In this document: in pieces, positions 36,901-49,209 of the stretch
Layout of the letters: every line of letters starts with the position of its first letter
Position numbering within the stretch: the first letter of the stretch is position 1
From: Takakia lepidozioides
Lineage: Eukaryota; Streptophyta; Takakiopsida; Takakiales; Takakiaceae
NCBI GenBank assembly: GCA_030704615.1
Contig: CM060733.1
Coordinates: 54,932,001-54,996,000, forward strand
Direction of reading: 5' to 3'
Length of the DNA stretch: 64,000 bases
Translations under genes and position numbers: made by a program
Notes under the pieces: generated by a model
Databases searched by the model: none
What the model saw: the letters and a program-made list of their open reading frames with translations, nothing else
What the model was told of the DNA's origin: nothing

Positions 36901-37221
36901 CTCACTACTCCCTGGCTCGGCATTGTTGTCTCAGGGACTGGTCGTCTTGCTCCCCAATGTTGCTGTCTGGAAGTGTGGATTCCACTTCGGAGGTGCAAAT
37001 TGTAAGGAGATATCCTGCTACGGTGAGGCTGGGGTGGAGGGAGCTTGCTGGGTGGTAGCCTCTCACACTCCACATGATAATGCGAGTGTTGGAGTAGAGG
37101 GTGTCGCTCAGTTCAGTTCAGCTAAGCTCATACAAGGCAGGTGGTTGAAGGAGGAAGGCGCGTTGGCAATTGTGACCACTTCGGGACTGTCTGTGAGGGG
37201 GTGGCTGTGAGCTGCGGATTT
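33906..37221. other. Stretch without a supported gene
   Basis: Repeated CTTGGATAC/GGACTTAGATG words occur at 33930-34130. C-rich and G-rich blocks occur at 35800-35900. A CT-rich tract at 36690-36735 and a T-run at about 36855 lie just upstream of the CYP704 gene and probably belong to its promoter or leader. Confidence 0.4.
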
Positions 37222-40200
37222 ATGGTTGGAAATATAACCAGTACCATGGGGGCGATGGGGGAAGTGGGCGAGGGGTATTCGGTACTGTCTAATGTTATCT
37301 GGGTAGCTTCCGGAGTGGTGGCATTGGCGTGGTGGGTGTTTCTTCATCGGTTCAAGCAGAGGGATTACAAGGGTCCCAAAACATGGCCCATTATAGGGTG
37401 TATACCTGAACAGGCCAGAAATTTTGATATACTGCATGATTGGCTTTTGCACTATTTTAAGTCTGTGATGACATTCTCAGTGCCAATGGTGAACATCAAT
37501 AACACATTCACCGTCGACCCTGCGAATGTGGAATGGATTCTCAAGACGAATTTTGTCAACTATCCAAAGGTTGGTACTTATTCCGCTTGCTGTACGACTG
37601 ATCGTTCCTCCTTCTCTTAATGCTCCCAGTCTGTCCTTGCATTTCTTCACACATTGCATCCGTTCCTCTCCAGCTAGCTATCCCCGCTCTCTCTGTCTCT
37701 CTCTCTATCTATCTCTCTCTGCATTCTGCCAGGATGCACTGTCGTTTTTCCCTTGTTTCTCTCGGGCTCCTCAGTTGTATTGGAGCTCATTTTCCTCAAC
37801 GCATTTCCACTTTCCCTTAGTTTCTTCGAAAATAGTGCTAAAGCTTGATCTCCTCAAGTTTCCAGTATTGCCCAAGTAGCTCCGCCTCCTTGTCGATGCA
37901 ATGCTGCTTCAACACACTCGCCTTCCCTTGTCAGCGGTTCTGGATGCCATCTATGCCCTCGTATTTGTCAGTTCGTGTGCAGTATTGTGGGCCACTGAAG
38001 TGTAGTCACTATTGTAGCGTCTCACATCCGTCGACTGTGGAGCAAGTTTTCAAATCGGAGGGTCTCTGTAATAGCCTGTTGAGGCCGATTAGCGTAACCA
38101 TTTCTGTAATGAGAGAGGAACAGGGCTCGTGGGAGTTTGTCTATATCGTATGCCAAATCCGCTCCTTAAGGAACTATACTCTGTATATATCGCACCTGCC
38201 AGCTTCCAGTCATTGTGGTCGTTTGCCTATTCAGAGCGATAATTCGCAGCCAGCATATGGACCCCTTTGTGGTGCATTCTCTGCCGGCTGTTCTGGAATC
38301 TGTTCTGTTAGCTGTGGTAACATGTTATTTGAACGCGTGGCTTCTCAAGTCAGATTTTATTTGAAGTATCAACCAGTGTACGGAAGAGTTCATCAACCTC
38401 TTCTCAGCCACCAGCAAAGTCTGTCTGGGGCACCAAATTTTTGGTTGTCAAAGCAGCCGCGCTGTTTGAGTGCGAGGAAGTGTAAAAGAAGGACGGAGAG
38501 AGGAGAAAAGTGTCTGCAGTGACCTAGCCAATGTGGTTTCATGGGGAGGATGCGGCCATGTTATTCCATAATAATCTTTTTAGACAACCGGAAATGTGGT
38601 TATCTAGTAGCTGTAGCATTTACAGTTGGCATGCAAGGAGGGTATGTTCTGGTGCAAACTTGTCATTGCCGAGAAGAGGATGTTGACTACAATCCTTGGA
38701 AACATATGTTCTAATTCTGATACTTGCAAGGCTACAGATTTCTAATAGCCTCTGTGCCAGACCTGAGCACCTTATATCCACCAAGGTTCTGACTGTCCTG
38801 AAGGATGGGATCCATGATCACTAACAAAACTGCTCCTTGGTGCAATTGTAGGGAGAACTGATTCGCGAACGGTTTCTCGATATGCTGGGGCATGGGATCT
38901 TCAATGTGGACGGGGATCAATGGCGGCATCAGCGGAAGGTAGCCATGCTAGAGTTTGCATCATCCAAGCTGCGGGACTACAGTGTGCACGCATACCGATG
39001 TGAAGCATTGAAACTTGTCCAAGTGCTCGCCATTGCTACCAAGAACCGGCAGCCTGTTGATCTTCAGGTATCGTGGCAACCAAGAAAAACTAGAGATGGT
39101 GGTGGTAAGGCATAGCCTATTCAGATAGGCAGGAGATTGCAGTAGACTGACATGCACCAAGCATGAGCTGTAGGGACTAAACAGGTATGGAGCCAGTAAT
39201 AGATTGATGTACTTATTTACATATGCAGGGGCTGACAGGCTGCACATAAAGGGGCAAAAGGGAGTTTCGTAATTCATCTATGAGAGAGGGCCAATGTTCA
39301 TTGCTCCTGTTTCACTTCCCAACACTTTTTTCTACTCCAAGACTTATCACACGCATATTGGTTCTGTGAATGCAGGACCTGTTCATGCGGCTGACGCTTG
39401 ATTCCATTTGCAAAATTGGGTTTGGGGTTGACATCGGCAGTCTCTCGCCACTTCTTCCAGCTGTACCATTTGCCAAAGCCTTCGATGAAGCGAACCGTCT
39501 CATTATTCGGCGCTATATCGACTTCCTTTGGAAAATTAAACGCACACTAAACATAGGTGCAGAGGCTCAATTACGGCGGTGTATCAAGGTTGTTGATACC
39601 TTCCTCTACAAAGTCATTGAGACGCGGCGAGCTGAGATATATGCTACCAATGCTCTGGACCAGAGTGAGGTAAAGTATTTAACATTCTGACATGCTATGC
39701 CTGATGTGAATTACTTGTTTGGTAAGGTAGAAATTCCACTCGGGAGCCGTGTCCTAGTCTTAGGGTTCCATTCTCCTGTGGTTCTCCATGTTAAGAGACC
39801 TTCTTCATAAGGATGGATACTGAACAAAAAAAAGACAAATTGTGTGGACTCTGTGCAGTTGAGAAATGACATACTATCACGGTTCATGTTGATGGAGGCA
39901 TGTGACGGAGAAGTCTATGATGACAAGAAATTGCGGGATGTAGTCATTAACTTCATCATAGCAGGCCGGGACACCACTGCCATCACACTTTCTTGGTTCT
40001 TTACTGATCTTTGCCAGAACCCAGAAGTAGTGAAAAAGATCCTGGCTGAGGTCTCGGAAGTCCTTGACGGAGAGAAAGAAGCAGCCATTCATGGAGGGAT
40101 GCAGGGAAAGGAAGGTCTACAGAACGGTTCCAGAAATCCAGTACCCAACTGGAAGGAACAACAGGGATTTGGAGACCGCTTTCTGGAGTTTGCACACTCC

Positions 40201-40418
40201 CTGAATTACCAAAACCTCAGCAAGATGCATTATTTGCATGCGGCGCTGACAGAAACTCTCCGGCTTCATCCTGCCGTTCCACTGGTGAGGATAGTTTCCT
40301 CCCTCCTTGAGGCCATTTGTCTTCGAGCAACTCTGGATGTCTTCTGAAGCAGTTCTTGGTGTTCTACCCTGTTCTATGGGCCCTTGTGGCCTTCTGGATG
40401 TTATAGAGTTTCTTATTC

Positions 40419-40454
<36 letters not shown>

Positions 40455-41748
40455 CTTTTCATAGGTGTGGTGAATGGCCAGGCTCTTTCCTTTCCAAATC
40501 TGCTTAAGGCGAGAATCAGACTTTCCACTGTAGCAACACCTCCATTCTGGTAATCATGGCTGGGTCCATCTCTCACAAGAGAGGGAGAGAGACCATCTGA
40601 CACACTGCTGGTTGTATATGACAGGAAACCAAAATAGCAGTGAAGGATGACGTGTTGCCAGATGGGACTGGAGTAAAAGCAGGAAATTTTGTGAGCTACG
40701 TCCCGTACTCGATGGGGCGATTGGAGAGTCTATGGGGCCCTGATGTTCTGGAGTTTAAGCCTGAGCGATGGTTAAAGGATGGCATGTTCCAGCCTAAGTC
40801 TCCTTTCAAGCTCACTGCTTTCCAGGTTATTTTTATGAGCCACATCTCCTTTCCTCTCCATTTCTGTTGTGAGCTGTCTTCTGTCTTCCAGTCAAAAGAA
40901 ATGAGAGACAATCACCAATCCTGCACCCAAATCTTCCCTCCCCTGTAAATCTACTGTCCTGTTTCCTAGGGTCCTGCTCTGGCCTGTGAAAAAGGCTACC
41001 TTGTCATAGTTAAATCCTCCCCAATAAACGTCAAGTCAGATTTCCTATCTTGGTGTTTCTGGGGTGCTCTTTATAGTAGAGCTGTAACTGGCTGCGTCTA
41101 TGATTCATCCACCAACTATTGCAGTGGTGGGTTATTAGCTGCCAAGGTGAACCCTACTTCAACTAAGTGTCTGAAGACTTGCACCAAACTATCCTGCAGA
41201 GTCGACATCAGGATGGAGAGCATTGTGGTACCCCGAATATATTACTCTAGGGATGGTAACAGGGGTAACGAGGTACATTTTATAAATCTCCTACAGGAAC
41301 GGAGGGCCTACCAAAAAGGCATTCTTCTCATAGAACATGAAAAATGCATCCGATGTAGATGGACTTTCACCTTATTTGTCTGAGGACATTGAGAACCCAC
41401 AGCCATGCCACTGGGTTTCGTCAATTGTGTCCATTGCCTGCCATAGTTAAGCATCATGGCGGTTGATGACGGCTCTGAAATGAGGCTGTAAACTCTGTCT
41501 TTTAGGAAGAGGATTAAGATTGTATTACCTATGTGTGAGGTAGATCTAACAGTGCAACTGTGTGAATACAGGCGGGCCCACGCATGTGCTTGGGAAAGGA
41601 TTCATCCTACTTGCAGATGAAAATGACCACAATATTGCTTTTACGGTTCTTCGAGTTTGAGCTGGTGAAAGGACACTCCCTGGATTACTCCATGATGGTC
41701 ATATTGTACATAGCTCAGGGCGTGAAGGCGAATGTCAGCATGCGGTGA
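37222..41748 (+). CDS. Cytochrome P450, CYP704 family (fatty-acid omega-hydroxylase), six exons
   Basis: Exons: 37222-37569, 38852-39067, 39376-39669, 39859-40284, 40625-40825 and 41572-41748. All introns are GT-AG and phase 0, giving 553 residues, normal for CYP704. A membrane anchor lies at about residues 18-40. The clan-86 start GPKTWPIIG and LKTNFVNYPKGELI follow. The oxygen-binding I-helix motif AGRDTT is at 321-326, the ExxR motif ETLR at 418-421, PERW at 474-477, and the haem loop FQAGPRMCLG at 494-503 with Cys501 as iron ligand. CYP704 enzymes are ER-bound monooxygenases that hydroxylate the omega end of long-chain fatty acids; CYP704B members supply monomers for the sporopollenin of pollen and spore walls. 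All key residues are intact, so it should be active. The start is the first ATG of the anchor-bearing frame. The subfamily is not resolved by eye. Confidence 0.93.
40421..40452. repeat. (CT)n microsatellite in CYP704 intron 4
   Basis: About 15 CT units in a row within the intron 40285-40624. Confidence 0.9.
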
Positions 41749-43492
41749 AAATCATGCCAGACTGCAGCAAAAGATCGAATGTCACATACTTTTTACTCGA
41801 TTGGACCAAGTCCAATCAATCAAAAGTGAGTTCTTGCTACTTTATAGTCGGTTAGATGCTGTTTAACCGACTATAAAGTAATCAAGGGAAAAATTGGTTT
41901 GCCTTCCTGCCCCATTATTTAAACAATAAACGTAGAGTAAATCGTGGACACCTGGATAAGAAAGCTGGCTGAATCCCCACTTATGCAATTACACTATTAT
42001 TGACATGTACATAGAGAGATGAGGGCAGCAGTAGAGAGACTCAGAACAAGTGAGGATGGTAGGACCATGAGTCTATGAGTAGTAGATCCATTAAAGAATA
42101 ATCCACCTTGGATAAACTAAATGAACGTTCTACCATGTAAACTGCTGTCACCTTCCTATGAGCTAACTTCTCTACCCAGCAAAGGCTGCTGGCAAATGAA
42201 TCACACTGTTTCTTTGTTTGGGAGGGAATTTGCCCGCAGTTGGATTGCACATTGCAGGCTGGCAATAGATCAAGGCAAGGACTAAAAGCAGTTCAGTAGG
42301 AAGTGAGTGGGGTGAGCTTGTTTGATTACAACAGCGGGGACAGTGTTTGAAGCTTTCAATAAAGGCCAGCCTCTGGCATGAATACCTCCACAAATTTGGT
42401 GTAGTTTTGGATCCCATGGTTTCTGCAACTGTGAGAGGATAATCAGGTTGGACTCTGGGTAAGGTGGGGGAGGGGGGGTGTGTGTGCTCTTTGCCTTTTG
42501 GGTTGTGAATGTTACGGAAATGTTGCCTGTTCTTCATGTTGCATTCACGCAAGGATGTGGGCTCGGTTACCTTTCAGGCCTGGAATCTGTTGGGCAGGAT
42601 GCACTTCTACAATAGAATTCAATCCATGCCCAGATACTAAGTAGTTGGGAACAGTTCAAACGTAGTGCTTGCCTTTCTTTTCCTGCATTGGTAATGGATG
42701 GCAGCCACGTAGCCATCATCTCTTCTACCTTCATTCACTGTGAAGAATCACTGCTTCGTTGTGCATCCCCGCATCCATAAATCTCCTATTTATTAGCACG
42801 CCTCACAAGTAGGTGTAGGCATTGATTGACCTACACAGCGCGCATTCAGTTCAATCCTGTGCATTTCAGCAAACATGATTTGCTCCCTCTTTATGGCCAT
42901 TCATACTTGAGCAGTCATAAAGTTTCGTTGGGAGCTGCTGCTGGATAGGTGCAGTGGTCGAAACACTGGTTCCAAATGTCTGGAGTTCTAAACTCTTGGC
43001 ATGAGCAAGGACAGATGGATTGCTCCAGAAGTTGATGTAAGTGAAGTGCCGACTGCATCACTAGACAGAGCAGGTTGATTCACCAACTGGTGCAGGAGTG
43101 TGTCGCTCTGGGACTGGTGAAAAGTGCACATGACGTCGTGTAGGATCGCAGATCTCTGGCGGCGAGAGATCTCCACCCACACCATTCAGAGCAGGAGGAA
43201 TAAGTCAGCAACCAAAGAAAAATCACGGTCGAAGTACACATGTGTCAGCTTTGTTTTCTGTTTGAACTCTCGGTCAGATGGATGTGCGCAGACGTGAATG
43301 GATGCTGAGAAACTCGGAGTGGAGAGTTTCGGCATACCTTCATTTCAAGCTGTCACAGTCAAATTCGGTTAGCTTTAGTTATATAGCATATGTTTCCTCT
43401 TGGGGACAGTTACACCCATTTGTACAGACCCCACTTGGGTCCTTTTATAAAAGCAAGACAGAAGCCTTCTCACCAACGTCCACAGAGCCCGC

Positions 43493-43526
<34 letters not shown>

Positions 43527-44875
43527 GGTGCGAGTAGTTGAAGGCAGAAAGGAAGAGTTTAAAGATAAAGACCAGGCTTGTTGCTCAAGCTTCAAGTCAG
43601 CCTGCCTACACACAAAGCAAAGGCTGCCCTATAGCCATAAATGGCGCAGACTTTCGCCATAATTAAGAGGTCGGAATACCAGCTCGCGAAACCCAAGCCC
43701 GTTGCGAAGAACGGAACGGGTCCGTTACTCAACCGGCAGCTCATCCTAACCGTTGGGACCCGTCTCACCAGGGATGCGGACGGATGAAGACATCCGATGG
43801 ACGAATCCGCGAACCACGGATATGGCATCGATGAATACTGGAGAGCACGACGAACTATGTGCGGCGTATCAACCGGCCGTGGATGAACAGTTGGAGATCT
43901 TCACAGTCAGCGTGGATGCCATCCGTTGGAATGGGATGAATGAAGCATGTGAGTAGTGCTGAAGCCGCCATGTCGCGCCAGACTGGGGCTACGGGCAGTG
44001 AGCGGTGGAGCACCGGGTGGGCCGGTTGCTTCTGCCCCCCCTGCCAGGGAATCCTGGCAGGGAGAGCCGTTGCGGAGATGATCAGAGTGGTGGGTGGGTG
44101 CAGAATGCATGCTGGTGCTGCCTGATAATCGCTTAACGATCTCAGCAACTCATCTTGTTTGACAGGAAAGTAGGATTTTTGGAGGAAGATTCGGTCGGAT
44201 TTGGAGGATGGCAGGGAATGAGAGGCAAGCGACAAGGTATGGTGTTCGCATTTTGAATCTGTATCGTGTTGGTGAATTCTTTCTTGGATTCTGGGGAGGG
44301 GAGAGAGAGAGATGGAGGTATGTAAAGAAGAGAGGGAAGGATTGAGGGAGGAGGATGAGGGAAGCGGTTCTTTCTGGTTGTATCCTTGTTGTTCTAAACT
44401 GGATTTGTCTTATTGTGATGCTTGCAGTTGAATCTTCCTGCGGCTGCTCTCTTATGGCTTCGGCGGGGATTAGCATTAAGGCCTGCTAGCCCTTGTTTGT
44501 CTCTGCTACTACCCCCGTGTGCACTGCATAGGAGTTCAGTTTTTACTCCTAGTCCCCCCATTGTCCGTCTGCTGGAATTTTCCTTTGGGCATCATTTCTG
44601 GCTGTAGTGGATGAAAGGACCTGAAACTTCGAAGAGCAGTGGGGCACTCGAGGGCAGAAAGAAGGAGGGTGTTCCGGGCGGGAGGGGGGAGAGCCGCGGA
44701 AAACAGACAGCTATAAGTGCTGATTGCAACTGTGCACTGGGATGCAGAGAGTGAGAAATTTTAGGGATGATGGAAGCGAGGGGCGCTTGAATGGAAGCTT
44801 TCTTGTGCAGCTTGCAAATGCTGCCCTATAAAATTGTGTAGTGGTTTGTACAGTTAAATTAGTGGGGAAGACGCA
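41749..44875. other. Intergenic region and probable FZR promoter and leader
   Basis: No coding evidence. It holds a perfect inverted repeat near 41850-41880 (TTTATAGTCGGTTA, then TAACCGACTATAAA), a (GA)n microsatellite at about 43496-43524 and a CpG-rich block at 43680-44110. Plausible leader splice sites (GTATGG at about 44236, TGCTTGCAG at about 44428) suggest an intron in the 5' untranslated region of the next gene. Confidence 0.4.
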
Positions 44876-46456
44876 ATGGATGTAATGGAGGAAAGCGCAG
44901 ATAGAGAGAATGGTACGCAAGGCAGGGGAGCCGCTGCAAGGGCTAGGCTCAATCTTCCTCCGGGCATGTCCCGGGATTCTCTGCAGCTTGACACCATTGC
45001 GAGGAGGTCATGGCGGGGCCCTGGCTCTCCAATGAAGCAGACCCTTGACAACATTGGTGGGGGTAGTACCTCCTCACCTACCCGCACATCTTATAGCGAT
45101 CGTTTCATTCCCAGCCGCTCCAGCTCCAATTTGTCTGGGTTTGCTCTGCTGGACAGGTCGCCATCAGGGGCAAATATTGCACAGGCAAATGACAATAGAG
45201 AAGACGGTGCAGCAGCATACTCCTTGCTGCTCCGCTCGGAGCTTTTTGGTGCTGAAGCCTTGTCTCCTGCCACACCTGACAAAGCCATGGGCCTAGCAGC
45301 AAGGGATCCAATTCGGTCTCCAATTAGCCCCACCAATAGAAACTTGTTTAGATTTAAAAGTGATTATCGGGCAGGAGGAGCGAATGCGAGGCCGGAATCT
45401 CCCTACTCACTCTCCCCTGTAGGGATTGATGGTGCACTGACAGGCACTGTCATGAGTCCCAGAAAAGCACCACGAAAGATTGCCCGCTCTCCTTACAAAG
45501 TGTTGGATGCACCAGCTCTTCAAGACGATTTCTACTTGAATCTGGTGGATTGGTCATCACACAATGTGCTGGCTGTGGGTCTAGGAACCTGTGTCTATCT
45601 CTGGAGCGCATGCACCAGCAAGGTTACAAAGCTGTGTGATTTGGGTCCAACAGATAGCGTTTGCTCCGTTGGATGGACGCAACGCGGAACTTACTTGGCT
45701 GTTGGTACCAACCTTGGTGACGTGCAGCTTTGGGATGCAACACGGTGTAGAAAGGTGAGGAGCATGGGAGGTCATCGAACGTCAAGAGTGGGCACTCTTG
45801 CATGGAGCTCACACATCCTGTCATCTGGTAGTCGTGACCGCAACATACTGCAGCGTGATGTCCGTGTCCCGGATGACTTCGTTAGCAAGCTTGTTGGCCA
45901 CAAGTCTGAGGTCTGTGGCCTCAAGTGGTCTTATGATGATCGAGAGCTTGCTTCTGGGGGGAATGACAATCAGCTGTTTGTCTGGAATCAGCAATCAACC
46001 CAACCTGTGGTGAAGTTTAGTGAGCACACTGCGGCAGTGAAGGCCATTGCTTGGTCACCGCATCAACATGGCTTGCTAGCTTCGGGTGGGGGGACGGCTG
46101 ACCGTTGCATCCGGTATTGGAACACTGCAACAAGCACTCCACTCAACTGTTATGATACTGGCAGCCAAGTATGCAATTTGGTGTGGTCCAAGAATGTGAA
46201 TGAGCTAGTGAGCACTCACGGCTATTCCCAAAACCAGATAATAGTTTGGCGGTACCCAGCTATGTCCAAGCTTGCAACTCTAACTGGACACACAATGAGA
46301 GTGTTGTATCTTGCTATCTCCCCAGATGGCCAAACAATTGTGACGGGGGCAGGAGATGAAACCCTCCGCTTCTGGAATGTCTTCCCCTCTCCCAAATCAC
46401 AGAGCGCTGTACGGGACACAGGAGTCTGGTCATTGGGGCGCACTCACATACGATAA
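44876..46456 (+). CDS. FZR: Fizzy-related / CDH1 (CCS52-type) APC/C activator
   Basis: One uninterrupted frame of 526 residues. It is an activator and substrate receptor of the anaphase-promoting complex; it brings D-box and KEN-box proteins such as mitotic cyclins for ubiquitination, and in plants promotes exit to endoreduplication. The C-box DRFIPSR is at residues 75-81. The conserved AAYSLLLRSELFG segment follows, then SPYKVLDAPALQDDFYLNLV leading into a seven-bladed WD40 propeller (about residues 215-515; for example WSPHQHGLLASGGGTADRCI and TGAGDETLRFWNVFP). The protein ends in the APC3-binding Ile-Arg tail (GRTHIR). Ser/Thr-Pro sites (SPMK, SPRK, SPTN) in the N-terminal part are typical CDK targets. 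The KVLDAPAL and ELFG signatures favour FZR/CDH1 over CDC20. The lack of introns in a 1.58-kb frame is notable. All motifs are intact. Confidence 0.95.
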   Translation: MDVMEESADRENGTQGRGAAARARLNLPPGMSRDSLQLDTIARRSWRGPGSPMKQTLDNIGGGSTSSPTRTSYSDRFIPSRSSSNLSGFALLDRSPSGANIAQANDNREDGAAAYSLLLRSELFGAEALSPATPDKAMGLAARDPIRSPISPTNRNLFRFKSDYRAGGANARPESPYSLSPVGIDGALTGTVMSPRKAPRKIARSPYKVLDAPALQDDFYLNLVDWSSHNVLAVGLGTCVYLWSACTSKVTKLCDLGPTDSVCSVGWTQRGTYLAVGTNLGDVQLWDATRCRKVRSMGGHRTSRVGTLAWSSHILSSGSRDRNILQRDVRVPDDFVSKLVGHKSEVCGLKWSYDDRELASGGNDNQLFVWNQQSTQPVVKFSEHTAAVKAIAWSPHQHGLLASGGGTADRCIRYWNTATSTPLNCYDTGSQVCNLVWSKNVNELVSTHGYSQNQIIVWRYPAMSKLATLTGHTMRVLYLAISPDGQTIVTGAGDETLRFWNVFPSPKSQSAVRDTGVWSLGRTHIR

Positions 46457-49209
46457 CCCCTGGTTCCCTTGAAAGGGCAAAAGAGGGGTAATTGGGCAGC
46501 TTACGATAGCAACTAGGACTGTTCTATCCTGTGTAGTAAACAATGCATTTCTGGTGTTGCTAATAGAGAAAGAGTTCAGATCTTCACTGTGAATCTAACT
46601 TCGGGTCAGTTGATGAAAGAGTTAGATCATATTTGCTCGAGATCCTCTTCCTCTAAGCTCCAAGAACTTGTTGCGTGCACTTGTTGAGAGGTGCATCAAA
46701 TTCGTGAAGCTTGGAGGCAGAAGATCTCTAGCAAATAAGATCTACATGATCCACTCGTTGTCATTGCTTGAATTTCAGATACTGACAAATTTGTTCAATC
46801 CAAAAAATGCAATGAGCGATAATCTGGTTTTGGAGTTGTGAAGTTGCCACAAAATTGCGAGGCCTATGAGCGCTGGCTGGAGTGTGCATTACAGTCATGG
46901 GTTTGGTTTTTTCCTTGCTGGCGTTGAGTTGCCTTTGGATCTGAGAGTTGAACGGGACTGTGATGGTAAAGAGGTATCTCTGTTGTATGATTTGGCTGAC
47001 AGTATTGAATGGTGCTTCCAAGCTGCAGCAGTTTTCTCAGTTTAACAGCTCAGTGATATCTTTTTCAACTTCACTTGCACTTGTCACTGAATGTCACCTG
47101 CAGGTCTGAGACCAGGCAGAGTAAAGCCCAGTTTCGCAAATTGGATGCCCGTCTAGTATGGAATGCTATATTTTCACACATTTGTTATCCAAGTATGGGA
47201 GGGTTAATGTGGTGGAAGGATGCAGCACTTAGGTCATGGAAATCAATTCCCTTGGGTCTCCCTCCCGCTGCCTCTCTCACTCTTGGACACAACAGGAGAC
47301 ACAACTGAAGGTTGGATCTTCAAGAGCAGTTGAAAATCCTTCTTGTGGTGGTGAATTGTATGCAAGTGTCAGATAGACACAATCAACAGGAGAAACTCGA
47401 CAAGAGTCCATATCTGCTGGCTGGTATGGAGCCATCATCTCATAAGGCTCTGTCAATTCTCCCAATTCCTCAACTACTGCTGCTAAGAGGCAACATGTTA
47501 AGACTTTCCTGTGAGAGGTAGATGGTCTTGCCATATGAAGGGTGGTGTCAGATAACATGGTAGATTTATGTGATATTGGACCTTTCTCCAGTAGGCATGA
47601 TTCCATGGTGTGTGCACTTCTCCTCACTTGCGGCATTGCTCTTTACCATCAACCTTGAAGCAGGATTGTCCTTTCACACATCACTGTAGCCTACGAGGGT
47701 TCTACCATTGCCCGCGACAAGGTGATTTGAAGTACATATGAGAGGGTGTAACATTTTCATCAGCATATGTTGACAAGAGCTTAAGGTTAGAACTGCAAAT
47801 TGTCGCATAAATTACATGCCTCCAGCCTAACCTGTCCTGGATCCTACTGTGGTTTTTATCATCATCCACCATCCAAAATGGTGAGATTCCACGTCGCAAA
47901 GTACTGCTTGAAAATGCCCTCTGTAAATACAGTGACCATGGAACCGAATTTTCATGGCAATTGTGTTACAGCTGGTCGTCGGCAAGTCCTTGGGGTAAGA
48001 ATTTGACCTCTTATCTGTGACTGACCTAGTAACATACTCACGTAGTGCTTCAGCTTGTCTATTCCAGCTTCTCTTGGACCAAGCACCTTGCAACAACAAA
48101 ATTATTGCTTCTGCCAATGACATTCTTCTTGGTGTAACAAGTGGCTTGTCGCGTAATGGCTCCACCCTTACATTATACATATATGAAGGGAATAGTTCTT
48201 CTTATGAAAGGGGTTAATTTCCCCCCCACCTCAAGCTTGTCACTCCCAGGTTTCCTAGGTTTTATAATAAATGAAAAAAATTAACCATTACTTGGAAAAT
48301 GATGATTCGACACTGTAGGCACATGTTCCATCCGTTCAACAGGATGCACAATAGAAATACTCTTGACTCCGGACATTCCGCAAAGTAAGTAGGCACATAA
48401 AAAGGATATGTTTGCCGAACGATAACCTATCAACTCAGTTGTTCTGTACGTTCCCACTAGCATTCAGTTATAGATCTCTATGTTTGTGCCACCCATGGAC
48501 CTGTCTTGGTCCGAGGGAATTTGGGCACACCCTCATTTCTCTCTCCCTTTATCTTTCATGTGTTCTGTAAATCACCCGCCAACAGTTTGAAGCCGAGTCT
48601 AATTACTTGCTTCCTCTCCTCTCCCTTTGCCACTTATCACTCTCCTTGAATTCTTATCGCACCCCACTCTCGTTGGTCTACAGATTGTCCACCTTTTAAA
48701 ACCCCAAGTTACTTTCTTTCCCATCTCGAAGGAAAGAGCTAAAAGAACATGAATGTAGGGTACAAATCCCATGTGTTCAGCTTGAGATGCTAGAATGCTT
48801 GTAAGGAATTACAAACCCTTTAGAACCTGTAACCAACTCGCTAGAAGCCAACTTTATGACCAACAATACCTACCTACTTACCTACTTAGGAGACCCATCA
48901 GAAATAGGGTGTATTTGAAGCTGAGTTTCCAACTACATAGTTATTTTTCACTTGTATTACCCTTTGGTAGCACAACATCATAAAAGTACTCTACTCAAAT
49001 CTCCTCAAAGAATAGTGTGCTAAACCTTTTCTTAGACTGCCGTTGTATACAGTGTAAACCTCATGGCCTAGAGTAACTACAAAATTATATTTTTCCCACT
49101 GGGAACTAATAGTAAGTGCTCTGAAGATCCTGACGGAAGATACCAACCACAGCACCAAACAAACAGAGTGGGGCGGCTGTTTCAGTCCTGTTCCTGGGCC
49201 TAAAAAGTA
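46457..49209. other. Intergenic stretch without a supported gene
   Basis: Several ORFs of 60-119 codons on both strands lack motifs and splice partners. A short repeat-like block at 48205-48280 (GGGGTTAATTTCC, GGTTTCCTAGGTTTTATA, A-rich end) resembles 25670-25715 and may be a SINE tail. Confidence 0.4.

Noticed and set aside
47277-47636. 119-codon minus-strand ORF between FZR and the GW gene
   Set aside because: No recognisable domain, no plausible splice partners in frame, and overlapping ORFs on the other strand.
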